A stretch of 64,000 nt of DNA, taken from positions 1,426,001 through 1,490,000 of the forward strand of contig OW121740.1 in the NCBI GenBank assembly GCA_933228675.1, given 5' to 3'. The notes under the pieces are model-generated. The model searched no databases, was not told where the DNA came from, and was given only the letters and a program-made list of their open reading frames with translations. Each line of letters opens with the position of its first letter. Position 1 is the stretch's first letter. Below, piece after piece: positions 59,101 through 64,000 of the stretch. Origin of the DNA: Stomorhina lunata (Eukaryota > Arthropoda > Insecta > Diptera > Rhiniidae). The position numbers were made by a program, and so were the translations under genes.

Positions 59101-62083
59101 GAATTTGAATTTTCGCATGGGGATAGTGAATCTAAAACATTGGTAGAGGAATTCGGTTTGGTTTGTTCCCGACGCCAGTTACTGAGTGTTGTAGAAATGT
59201 GTTTCTTAGCTGGAGCGGCTGTAGGAAGTGTTTCAAGTGGTTGGATTTCGGATCGTTTTGGTCGAAAGAAGACTCTTATGGGTTTTGCATTGATACAAAC
59301 GACATTTGGTAAGTGGTAGAAGTAGAATTGCAATAAGTTTTAGTTTTGAAACAAAAAAAATCATTCATTATTGAATTCTATGTGAAACACTGTAAAAAAA
59401 TCTATACAATTGAAATTACAATGATTTATGTTGTTATTAAATATCTGCACTTCTGAAAAGCCTTGATATTATAAATTAAAATTGCTGTCAACAACAATAG
59501 TTGTACTTAATTTTCAGGATTTCCAACTTTTATCTCTCTAGATAATTATAAACAAGAGTACAATTATTTTTATGTTTTGTAATTGTTGTTACATTTGAAA
59601 ATATCAAAAAAAATGTCTGTAAATTTTTATTTCGCCATACAGGTACGATTTTGGCCTTCTCATCCTCGTTGGCCATGTATATGACACTACGTGTTATAAT
59701 TGGATTCGCTTCAATGACTGTGGCAGTTGTTAGTTTCGTGCTTGTGGTCGAATTGGTCTCCGGCAAATGGCGTACAATTATTGGCATTTTAAATATTTTA
59801 CCGGTTGCTGTTACATACGTTTTAACGGCAGGAATTGCGTATTTTATTAGAGACTGGCGTACAATGCAGTTAGTAATAACGTTGCCATGGTTTGCTATTT
59901 TGCTGATATGGTAAGTGGGAGGGACACAATGGGTGGGTGGATGGATGGATAGATTATGTTCTCGTATTCTCACTCATATTTAAAAAAACAAATTTTAAGT
60001 TTATTATTTTTCTACTTTAAAGGTTTTGTGTTCCAGAATCGCCAAGATGGCTTTTGGCCACTGGTAAACTTGATGAATTATTTGTTATTGTAGAAAGAGC
60101 GGCACGCATGAATGGTATTACTTTGCCCGCAAACTATAAAAAATCCTTGGAAGCTGTAGTTCCAAGATCAAAAACTCGCGAAACTGTTGAAGAAGCAAAA
60201 ATAAATTCAATTACGACTACAACAACATCTGCTGCAGAAACAACAACAACAAGTAAAACGAAACAGACTGAACTTATAACCAATGATACGAGTCCCTTGG
60301 TCGTGGTGTTCAGCAAAGCATATTGGCGCACCACCTGCTTGACTCTTGTCATTTGGCTGACACTGATTATCATTTATTTCGGCTTAACTTTACATTTGAG
60401 TAACTTGGGTGGAAATATTTATGTAAATACGGTAAGTGGCATTGTTAGAAGGATATTTGTGAAGTATCCTTTTTTTATAGAAAATATCAACAACACTTCA
60501 TACACATACGAACATTCATATGTATTTTTAAACAAACAGCTTTTTAAATATTTTTCTATTAAATTTCGATTTACTTAAATTTTTCAAAAGGAAAATTTAC
60601 ATCTTTTTACAACAATAGGAGTAGCAAAAATTAACATGGATCTTTTTCAGTTTTTATATTAGGGTAATTTAAAAATATAAGGCAGAAAAAAATAGTTCTA
60701 GAGTTCGTCTATAAGTTAGAACTAGTTGTACGAGTATTTTTACAATTTTACAATGGGTGCATTGCATAAACATATTAGCTTCCTTATTTATTACAATTGT
60801 AATAAAACATGGAAAAAATGACTCGAGATGGGTCCACATTAACCAAAGCTTTCCTATAAACCAGCACTCATAAACCACTTAAATACTAACAAATATCAAA
60901 ATAAACCAATAGTTTGTATTTGTCTACATTTATTTATCACAAACCATCTACTCGCTGAAACCATTAAAATTCCTCGAAAGCCACTTATATGATAATAATC
61001 TCCATTCAACTTTAGCTCTCTCACACCCCAATCCCAGGAAACTCCTTAAATACCACGAATAATATTTAAAAGCTAATAATTGATAAGCCTTGCCAGTTGC
61101 GGCGAAATTTTTTTAATCGTCGGTCCATTTATGACTTCTGCATCCAAATAACGTTCACTACAACTTAAATAATAGATATTAAACTGTAGTAGTTTTGGTA
61201 TTGGCTACTCCCTCAGATATAGATACATGTATAAAGTATAGTTGTTCTTCAAAGAAAATATATACATCAATTATAATAGAAACAGTCGAATATAACACTC
61301 TTTGAGGCTGATTTTTTACAGCTTATAAATTTCAAAAGATTTTGGTTTAAAATTGTCAACAACGGAACTTTTTAGGAAATTTAACATTTATTTAAAAATG
61401 GCGCTGTTATGGTTAGAACGTATTAATTATCTTCATTTGACCTTTTGAACCTAACATCGAAATTTGTGTACTAGCCTAATATTTATAAAATAATCTTTAA
61501 TTTGTAGGCCATTGCGGGTAGCGTTGAAGCAGTTTCAATTTGTTTGAGTGTCTTTGTTGTATTGAAGTTGGGAATACGTTTGAATCTGATAACGTACATG
61601 TTAATACCGGGCATTTGTTGTTTGGCAACCAATATCGTACCCAAAGGTGATGAGTATAATATTTATATTATTGCTCTAGCCATGATTGGTGAGTAGTCTT
61701 ATTCATCGTCTTTGTTAACATTGAATAAATAAAAAGATTTAAATTGAAATTTTAAAAATTACATTTACATTTAGCAAAATGCGTTATTGGTGCCAATAAC
61801 GCCATTATACCGACATACACAGCAATGCAATATCCCACAGTTGTGCGTAATTTTGGTGTTGGAATGGGAAATCTAGCGGCTGGTGTGGCCTTAATACTTG
61901 TACCTTACATGTGGCTTTTGGTAAGTACTTAAAGAAGGTCAAAAAAGAAAAATTTTATCTTAATAATTATATTATTTTTTATCTAAGGAACATATTGAAC
62001 CCCTGCTACCCATGAGCATTATGGGTGTTTGTGGCATAATTGGTGCTATTGCTTTGGCCTTGATGAAAGATGTTGAGAACTAG
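35416..62083 (+). CDS. SLC22-type organic ion transporter (MFS), gene 2, three alternative first exons
   Basis: The shared body is 58906-59308, 59643-59910, 60023-60431, 61508-61688, 61775-61920, 61988-62083 (500 residues, TAG stop). First exons 35416-35775, 50376-50615 and 54762-54992 each start with ATG and end in phase 0 after FSFVFQ or FSFVFH, joining to TADKDFWC. Products are 620, 580 and 577 residues. Body motifs: FWC and three more Cys in the outer loop, SDRFGRKK, ELVSGKWRT, PESPRWL, and a Thr-rich stretch in the helix 6-7 loop. Odd points: the family ELYPT motif reads MQYPT, and the protein ends ALMKDVEN without the LPET sequence of gene 1. Four shared exons match gene 1 in phase and position. 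Substrate is unknown. No second set of downstream exons exists between 36 and 58 kb, which favours alternative promoters over three tandem genes. Confidence 0.88.
35776..37100. other. Start of gene 2 long intron
   Basis: AT-rich. A perfect 15-bp stem lies at 36126-36140/36146-36160 (CTTTAAACTTTTATT, 5-base loop). Positions 36888-36918 match the terminal GTTTCTTTCTCTATGCGCTG of MITE family C without a partner end. Confidence 0.45.
37101..37975 (-). repeat. Diverged family A copy carrying a nested MITE
   Basis: Plus-strand order: CTCACCGCCATAGGT, CCTTTTAGTATACCGATAG, then a 250-base interruption (37253-37506), then CAAAATATAGATCACAATTT, CTCCTATAGGACTAACTTAC, TTGACCATACCTTCCATA. This is an old copy, more diverged than those at 22.1, 44.3 and 53.7 kb. 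Confidence 0.7.
37253..37506. mobile_element. TTAA-flanked MITE (piggyBac-like)
   Basis: TTAA at 37253-37256 and 37503-37506 flank inverted ends GGTAGAAGGCCAATGCACGC and (reverse strand) GGTACAGGGCCAATACACGC; the shared core is GGCCAATnCACGCGGCA. 246 bp, no coding. A TTAA target duplication with short inverted ends is the piggyBac-superfamily pattern. It interrupts an older family A copy. Confidence 0.8.
38067..38151. repeat. (TA)n microsatellite
   Basis: About 85 bases of TA dinucleotides with one TG interruption at 38103-38104. The overlapping Tyr/Ile open frame is an artefact. Confidence 0.95.
38197..38413. mobile_element. MITE with TAGACCCGTTTCACACGAAT end
   Basis: The left end TAGACCCGTTTCACACGAAT continues CAGGTTGACTTGATCA; the right end on the reverse strand reads TGTCTACTTTCACATTAGTC followed by AGGTTTGGCTTATCA. 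About 35 bp of imperfect inverted repeat bounds 217 bp with no coding. Confidence 0.7.
38414..39320. other. AT-rich intron DNA of gene 2
   Basis: No gene or repeat recognised. Confidence 0.45.
39340..39640 (+). pseudogene. Mariner transposase N-terminal fragment, decayed
   Basis: In changing frames one can read an IIITF-like start, FADGTSLRANVYRWFIELNR and PKSVVVP, which fit the helix-turn-helix region of mariner transposases (usual form ...KATVYRWFxEF...GRPKSVV). The stretch between ELNR and PKSVVV seen in intact proteins is missing, and several stops interrupt the frame. No catalytic domain follows in recognisable form. Confidence 0.6.
39641..40689. other. AT-rich intron DNA of gene 2
   Basis: A short AAT trinucleotide tract lies at 40055-40075. 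No gene supported. Confidence 0.45.
40690..41032. repeat. Family A head-to-head inverted pair
   Basis: The left part (40690-40755) is the family A start in plus orientation (ACAAGTAAGAAAGTGC...ATACCCTTCACCAC). From about 40756 the sequence is the same end in minus orientation, closing GTGGTGAAGGGTATCATATG and TTTTTTACTTG at 41032. The element therefore has two 5' ends and no 3' end, and forms a foldback with about 65-bp arms. Confidence 0.8.
41033..44256. other. AT-rich intron DNA of gene 2
   Basis: Holds an ACAT tetranucleotide tract (41975-41999), repeat D copy 2 (42548-42655) and no credible gene. Confidence 0.45.
42548..42655 (+). repeat. Dispersed repeat family D, copy 2
   Basis: GGACTCTAAAGCGTAAAAG, then TTTCGTTAAATTTACAGATC, then AAATGGAACAAGTTGGTTAC, colinear with 10461-10582. 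Confidence 0.6.
44257..44963 (+). repeat. Family A, near full-length copy
   Basis: About 707 bp from ACAAGTAATAAAGTGCTAAT to GCGGTGAAGGGTATAAA. Includes GGTCAAATGTGGGCCGATTA, AGGTACCATAAATAATCGAC, CCAGACGGACGAACGGACAG and CTAAGCCTATTGGTATAC. It lies in the long intron of gene 2. Confidence 0.9.
44964..47894. other. AT-rich intron DNA of gene 2
   Basis: A 22-base dyad, GTAGTTATCT-AC-AGATAACTAC, lies at about 46929-46950. No gene or larger repeat recognised. Confidence 0.45.
47895..48098. mobile_element. MITE family C, copy 2 (uninterrupted)
   Basis: The left end TATGTGACAGCGCATAGAGA and right end GCGCTGTCACATATA are inverted repeats, extending inward to GGGACCTAAGGGTA and TACCCTTAGGTAACTTTC. 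The interior repeats part of the end again (ACCCTTAGGTCCCTTTCTAT), so the element carries a partial duplication. About 204 bp. Confidence 0.85.
48099..50375. other. Intron DNA and region upstream of exon 1B
   Basis: A family A-like fragment lies at about 49300-49450 (CACCACTTAGGTGAAATGTG, then ATACAAACATTTTCTCGA). The promoter of exon 1B should lie within about 49.9-50.3 kb, which is less AT-rich than its surroundings, but no core motif stands out. Confidence 0.4.
50376..50615 (+). CDS. Gene 2 alternative first exon 1B
   Basis: 80 codons, donor CAT|GTAAGT, phase 0. MCSRRNQVKDF, then a very acidic stretch (EEEEQLFLNNENFDLNN...EDEIEW), then HILGNIGIWQIVW and helix 1 LLSIFQGVSTFHIF, ending FSFVFH. 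The frame is open upstream to 50307 but only with TTG, so 50376 is the first ATG. Confidence 0.85.
51024..51606 (-). repeat. Diverged family A copy
   Basis: Plus-strand order: TTATACCCACCATAAGTGGA, GGGCTGATGTTTGTAACGTA, CTGGTACCTCTCACAGGACT, GTGTAGGGTATGAAATGTTT, TTTTACTTGTTTTA. Similar in style to the copy at 37.1 kb and older than those at 44.3 and 53.7 kb. Confidence 0.7.
51607..53600. other. AT-rich intron DNA of gene 2
   Basis: A highly decayed family A-like stretch lies at about 52555-52800 (TAGGGTCAAGTGTTGATCG, AAACCCAATATATTTCTTG). A small dyad, CCGCCTACATATTATGTAGG, is at about 53347-53366. No gene. Confidence 0.4.
53601..54475. mobile_element. MITE family C, copy 3, split by a family A insertion
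   Basis: The left piece 53601-53685 (TGTGACGAGCAAAATAGAAA, GGACCTAAGGGTAAAAACCG, GTTCAGGAGAGCC) and right piece 54428-54475 (ACCCTTAGGTCCCTTTCTCT, ATGCGCTGTCACA) together make a normal family C element. Family A occupies 53686-54427 between them. Confidence 0.85.
53686..54427 (-). repeat. Family A, full-length copy nested in MITE C
   Basis: 742 bp with both termini: plus strand ATAACCTTCACCACCATAGG to GACCGACTATAGCACTTTCT, ACTTGTTTTA. Overlapping open frames on both strands inside it (53671-54036) are repeat-derived. Confidence 0.9.
54762..54992 (+). CDS. Gene 2 alternative first exon 1C
   Basis: 77 codons, donor CAA|GTATGA, phase 0. MESSIIDNEICEQYETDLL..., acidic then basic (LPEELERKQTKVFK), then NLGDIGLWQAKW and helix 1 LILSIYQCISTLHLF, ending FSFVFQ. 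Most similar to exon 1B (LGNIGIW, LGDIGLW). The upstream open frame begins with TTG, so this is the first ATG. Confidence 0.85.
54993..55797. other. AT-rich intron DNA of gene 2
   Basis: No gene or repeat recognised. Confidence 0.45.
55798..58142. repeat. Dispersed repeat family B, about 2.3 kb, internally repeated
   Basis: Begins TTTATACCCTTCACCAATAG and ends GGTGAAGGATATCCAAGATT, CGGCAAAGCCGAATATACCA, CTCTTACTTGTT, ends analogous to but distinct from those of family A. The interior has two copies of a block with CGACTCAGAATCGG or CAACTCAGAATCGG followed by GTCCGTCTGTCC (55905 and 56660). The phrase AAAATTTTATCAAAATCGGT recurs with changes, once inverted near 56580. The open frames at 57153-57428 and 57696-57926 have no recognised domain. 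Confidence 0.65.
58143..58420. other. Intron DNA of gene 2
   Basis: No repeat or gene recognised between family B and the mariner fragment. Confidence 0.4.
58440..58620 (+). pseudogene. Mariner transposase fragment (first catalytic Asp region)
   Basis: The frame from 58472 reads KSFLHRNVTGDEKWIHYDNP, then KRKK, a stop, and YVKPGQQVKATPHTG. TGDEKWI is the hallmark around the first catalytic Asp of mariner transposases. It covers only a small internal part of a transposase and carries an in-frame stop. It differs from the 30.8-kb fragment in sequence style, so it is a separate mariner lineage. Confidence 0.85.
58906..59308 (+). CDS. Gene 2 shared exon 2 (outer loop, helix 2, DRFGRK)
   Basis: 403 nt, phase 0 in and phase 1 out; acceptor TTGTATTACAG, donor G|GTAAGT. 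TADKDFWCARPQQM, three further Cys (DAC, TSC, LVC), NLT and NYT glycosylation sites, EEFGLVC where gene 1 has QWDLVC, then SDRFGRKK. All three first exons must splice here. Confidence 0.92.
59643..59910 (+). CDS. Gene 2 shared exon 3 (helices 3-6)
   Basis: 268 nt, phase 1 in and phase 2 out; acceptor CGCCATACAG, donor TG|GTAAGT. Contains LVVELVSGKWRTIIG and DWRTMQLVITLPW. Identical in length to gene 1 exon 4. Confidence 0.93.
60023..60431 (+). CDS. Gene 2 shared exon 4 (PESPRWL, Thr-rich loop, helix 7)
   Basis: 409 nt. FCVPESPRWLLATGK, then a cytosolic loop about 37 residues longer than in gene 1 because of a Thr-rich insert (TTTTTSAAETTTTSKTKQTE) built from ACA/ACT codons, then helix 7 and GGNIYVNT. 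Donor ACG|GTAAGT, phase 0. Confidence 0.92.
60432..61507. other. Gene 2 intron between helix 7 and helix 8 exons
   Basis: AT-rich. A family A-like phrase (GATGGGTCCACATTAACCAA, 60829-60848) may be a remnant. No other feature. Confidence 0.4.
61508..61688 (+). CDS. Gene 2 shared exon 5 (helices 8-9)
   Basis: 181 nt, phase 0 in and phase 1 out; acceptor TTAATTTGTAG, donor G|GTGAGT. AIAGSVEAVSICLSVF and LGIRLNLITYMLIPGICC. Same length as gene 1 exon 6. Confidence 0.92.
61775..61920 (+). CDS. Gene 2 shared exon 6 (helices 10-11, altered ELYPT motif)
   Basis: 146 nt; acceptor TTTACATTTAG, donor TTG|GTAAGT. CVIGANNAIIPTYTAMQYPT, then VVRNFGVGMGN. The family motif (A/S)ELYPT reads AMQYPT: the acidic residue conserved in gene 1 is replaced by Met, followed by Gln. 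Confidence 0.92.
61988..62083 (+). CDS. Gene 2 shared last exon (helix 12)
   Basis: Acceptor TTTTATCTAAG. EHIEPLLPMSIMGVCGIIGA, then IALALMKDVEN and TAG. The protein stops directly after helix 12, so the LPET sequence and cytosolic tail of gene 1 are missing. No donor-like sequence follows the stop closely, so this is probably the natural end. Confidence 0.9.
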   Translation, partial: EHIEPLLPMSIMGVCGIIGAIALALMKDVEN

Positions 62084-62985
62084 ATATTTAAAAAGATAGA
62101 CAGACACACATAAGTGTAAATATGTCGAAATTATGTTATTTTTATCTCTACAAATTGAAAAGAAATCTGTGATATAGATTGAATTAGAGAATATTTAATT
62201 TTAAAATTTAAATATGTTTGGTTACAACAAATAGCCCTTAAGATGGCCGCTTAAACGCCTTTACAATTTATTAACGGCAGCAAATGACAAAAAAATAGTT
62301 CTTAACACAAAAAGTATTAAAAATATGAAAATTTTCATTTTTATTATTATTAAGTACATATTACATAAATAGTAGGACCTACAAGCATTCACATTTTTTA
62401 TATTACTAAAAATTTTCCTAAAAAAAAAAACTATAAATATTTTTCTACCCCAATCACGTCCCTTAAAAAAGGTTAATTTAAGTTTTATTTGCTATAAAAT
62501 TATTATTTGTATTAAATACATATAAAAATAATTAAATTGTTTTATTTACGAAATTTTTTATTAAAAAATAAATCTTTTCGAGATCTTAAATTTAACTTCA
62601 AATTAAGAGCATGAAATATTCATTATTAGTTTTTTCAATTTTAAAATTGGAAAATTGAAAAAAGGATTATCGGTAAATAAACTGGAATGAAAATGAATAC
62701 ATCTCGTGGCTGTGGAATACCCAAGTCCGATTTCTGTTCTGTGACAGGTTTTGGGATTTCGCATAATTTCAATATACATGATCTACTCCTAATTTTTATT
62801 TATTAATTTATCTTAAAAGTTATATTTTTATACTGACAGTCAAAATAATACATTTTTTAAGAAAAAAAAAAGAATGCTGTCATTAAAAACCGTCCGAAGG
62901 TGCTTTCTAATTCCCATTTTCTTTAAAAAGTTGTATATGCCTTTGTATAGAACTTCCGAAGAAAACCCCAATAAGAAAATCAATT
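62084..62985 (+). other. 3' flank of gene 2
   Basis: AT-rich 3' untranslated sequence. AATAAA at 62567-62572 is a candidate poly(A) signal about 485 bases after the stop. Nothing else recognised. Confidence 0.4.
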
Positions 62986-63272
62986 TTAGTGGTGTTTGTT
63001 GGTTGGTGTCTGTGCTGCTGCTGCAATGTAGGCTGGTCCCTTAGCCAGGTCTCTCTTTGTTGGTTGATTATGGTTGTTGCCGTCGATGACGGTTGTTGTG
63101 GGTGCTGATTCTAAAAAACTAAATGGCTGCGAAACAGACGGTGGTAAATTTGACAACATATATTGTGGCAAAAGTTTTTCATACTTTTTGGCGCTTCTGA
63201 AATGTCACCAAAAGTAGCCAATACTTTTGTAATTTCATTTTGAATAACGGTACTTTGTGTTGTGTGCAGCGT
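62986..63272 (-). pseudogene. Unidentified protein-coding remnant, apparently frameshifted
   Basis: On the minus strand, 63171-62986 reads MPQYMLSNLPPSVSQPFSFL, then ESAPTTTVIDGNNHNQ and ending AAAAQTPTNKHH with TAA. Immediately before it in another frame (about 63272-63165) is TQSTVIQNEITKVLATFGD, then ISEAPKSMK. A single-base length change in the A run near 63155-63160 would join both. Composition and codon use look protein-like, unlike most open frames here. It could be a truncated retrocopy, a decayed terminal exon or a sequencing indel in a real gene. Function not recognised. Confidence 0.5.
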
Positions 63273-63419
63273 TGCCAAATGGTAAGATTATTTTTGAAGG
63301 TTTTTGGACTGATGGTAAGATTTTAAGTTTGCTTGAAAAAATAAGATTTTTTTGTAATTTTGTCAGATTTCAACATTCAACTTTATTTTTACTTCGTATA
63401 TTTATAATTTAAAATATTC

Positions 63420-64000
63420 GTATATCGTCGGCCTATATCTAAAATGGCTTATCTGCAGATTTTAGAAATTGAGATTTTGATACCATTTTGATACCGTATG
63501 ACGCGCTTTATCTATAGTGTAAATTTTTTATCAAAATGTCAGTTTATTCCCGACTTATTCACTTTTTTTGTTTGGCTTATCTACATAAACAATTTTTTTT
63601 CGAAGACGAAACTAAAAATCTGTAAAAAGGTAAAAAATCGTTAAAACTTTTTTTATTTTTCTAATGAGTGGTATTAAGCTATATTCAAATGTGTTTTCAA
63701 AATTCTTCTATCTTCACAATGTTCAACGAAAAATGCAAAAAAATGAAGTGTTTTTAGTCATGTTTAAATGGCTATGTACTACTCATAAAATTCCAAAACT
63801 TCTTTCTATAACTCTTCTTTTCTATATATCATCTTCTTTCAAATAGGAGAGACGAAAAGTCATAAAATCTTAAAACTTTTATAGAAGAAAATGCATTTTG
63901 AAAAATTCACTTTTTCAAAAAATCGATTATTAGCAATTAAATGTAATAAAACACCGTATATAGTACAATTAAAATATATAAAAGGATCCCAAATCATGAT
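63420..64000. repeat. Left half of an inverted-repeat element (family E)
   Basis: Starts with GTATATCGTCGGCC; the first 38 bases are the exact reverse complement of 327-364. It continues through TTTTTTCGAAGACGAAAC (compare TTTTCGAAGACAAAAC near position 150) to AAAGGATCCCAAATCATGAT at the window edge. The copy runs past the window. The open frame at 63664-63846 inside it has no recognised domain. Confidence 0.7.

Overview
The window looks like nuclear DNA of a higher (probably calyptrate) fly. It is strongly AT-rich, its genes have short coding exons in long introns with GT..AG borders, and it is crowded with interspersed repeats, nested foldback elements, dead mariner copies and tetranucleotide repeats. 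The species call is inference; no database could be searched.

Protein coding is confined, as far as I can support it, to two plus-strand paralogues of the SLC22 (organic cation/anion/carnitine transporter) branch of the major facilitator superfamily. Gene 1 spans about 18.3-27.8 kb with eight coding exons (646 residues) and keeps the usual family motifs: a Cys-rich first outer loop, D-[KR]-F-G-R-K between membrane helices 2 and 3, PESPRWL after helix 6, ELYPT late in the protein and LPET after helix 12. Gene 2 spans about 35.4-62.1 kb. It has one set of six shared exons (58906-62083, 500 residues) preceded by three separate ATG-containing first exons (35416-35775, 50376-50615, 54762-54992). 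All three first exons end in the same phase after a VFQ/VFH tripeptide, and no other downstream exon set was seen. The simplest reading is one gene with three alternative promoters giving proteins of 620, 580 and 577 residues that differ in the cytosolic N-terminus and membrane helix 1. Four of gene 2's shared exons match gene 1 in boundary and phase, and three of them match in exact length, so the pair arose by tandem duplication.

Everything else is non-coding or dead mobile DNA. From left to right: the right half of an inverted-repeat element (1-364), whose other half reappears at the right edge (63420-64000); a broken LINE reverse transcriptase inside long inverted repeats (1.5-3.7 kb); small foldback MITEs; many copies of one dispersed repeat (family A, starting ACAAGTAAGAAAGTGC and ending GGTGAAGGGTATAAA); a tRNA-headed SINE-like segment near 9 kb; a 1.1-kb ATTTTTATCGAAA-type minisatellite (13.0-14.2 kb); fragments of at least two, probably three, mariner/Tc1 transposases (30.8, 39.4 and 58.5 kb); and clear nested insertions at 37.1-38.0 kb and 53.6-54.5 kb. 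A minus-strand, apparently frameshifted coding remnant lies downstream of gene 2 at 63.0-63.3 kb.

The most interesting biology is the first-exon triplication of gene 2, a plausible way for one transporter body to be expressed from different promoters with different first membrane helices. No RNA gene, CRISPR array or rRNA was found.
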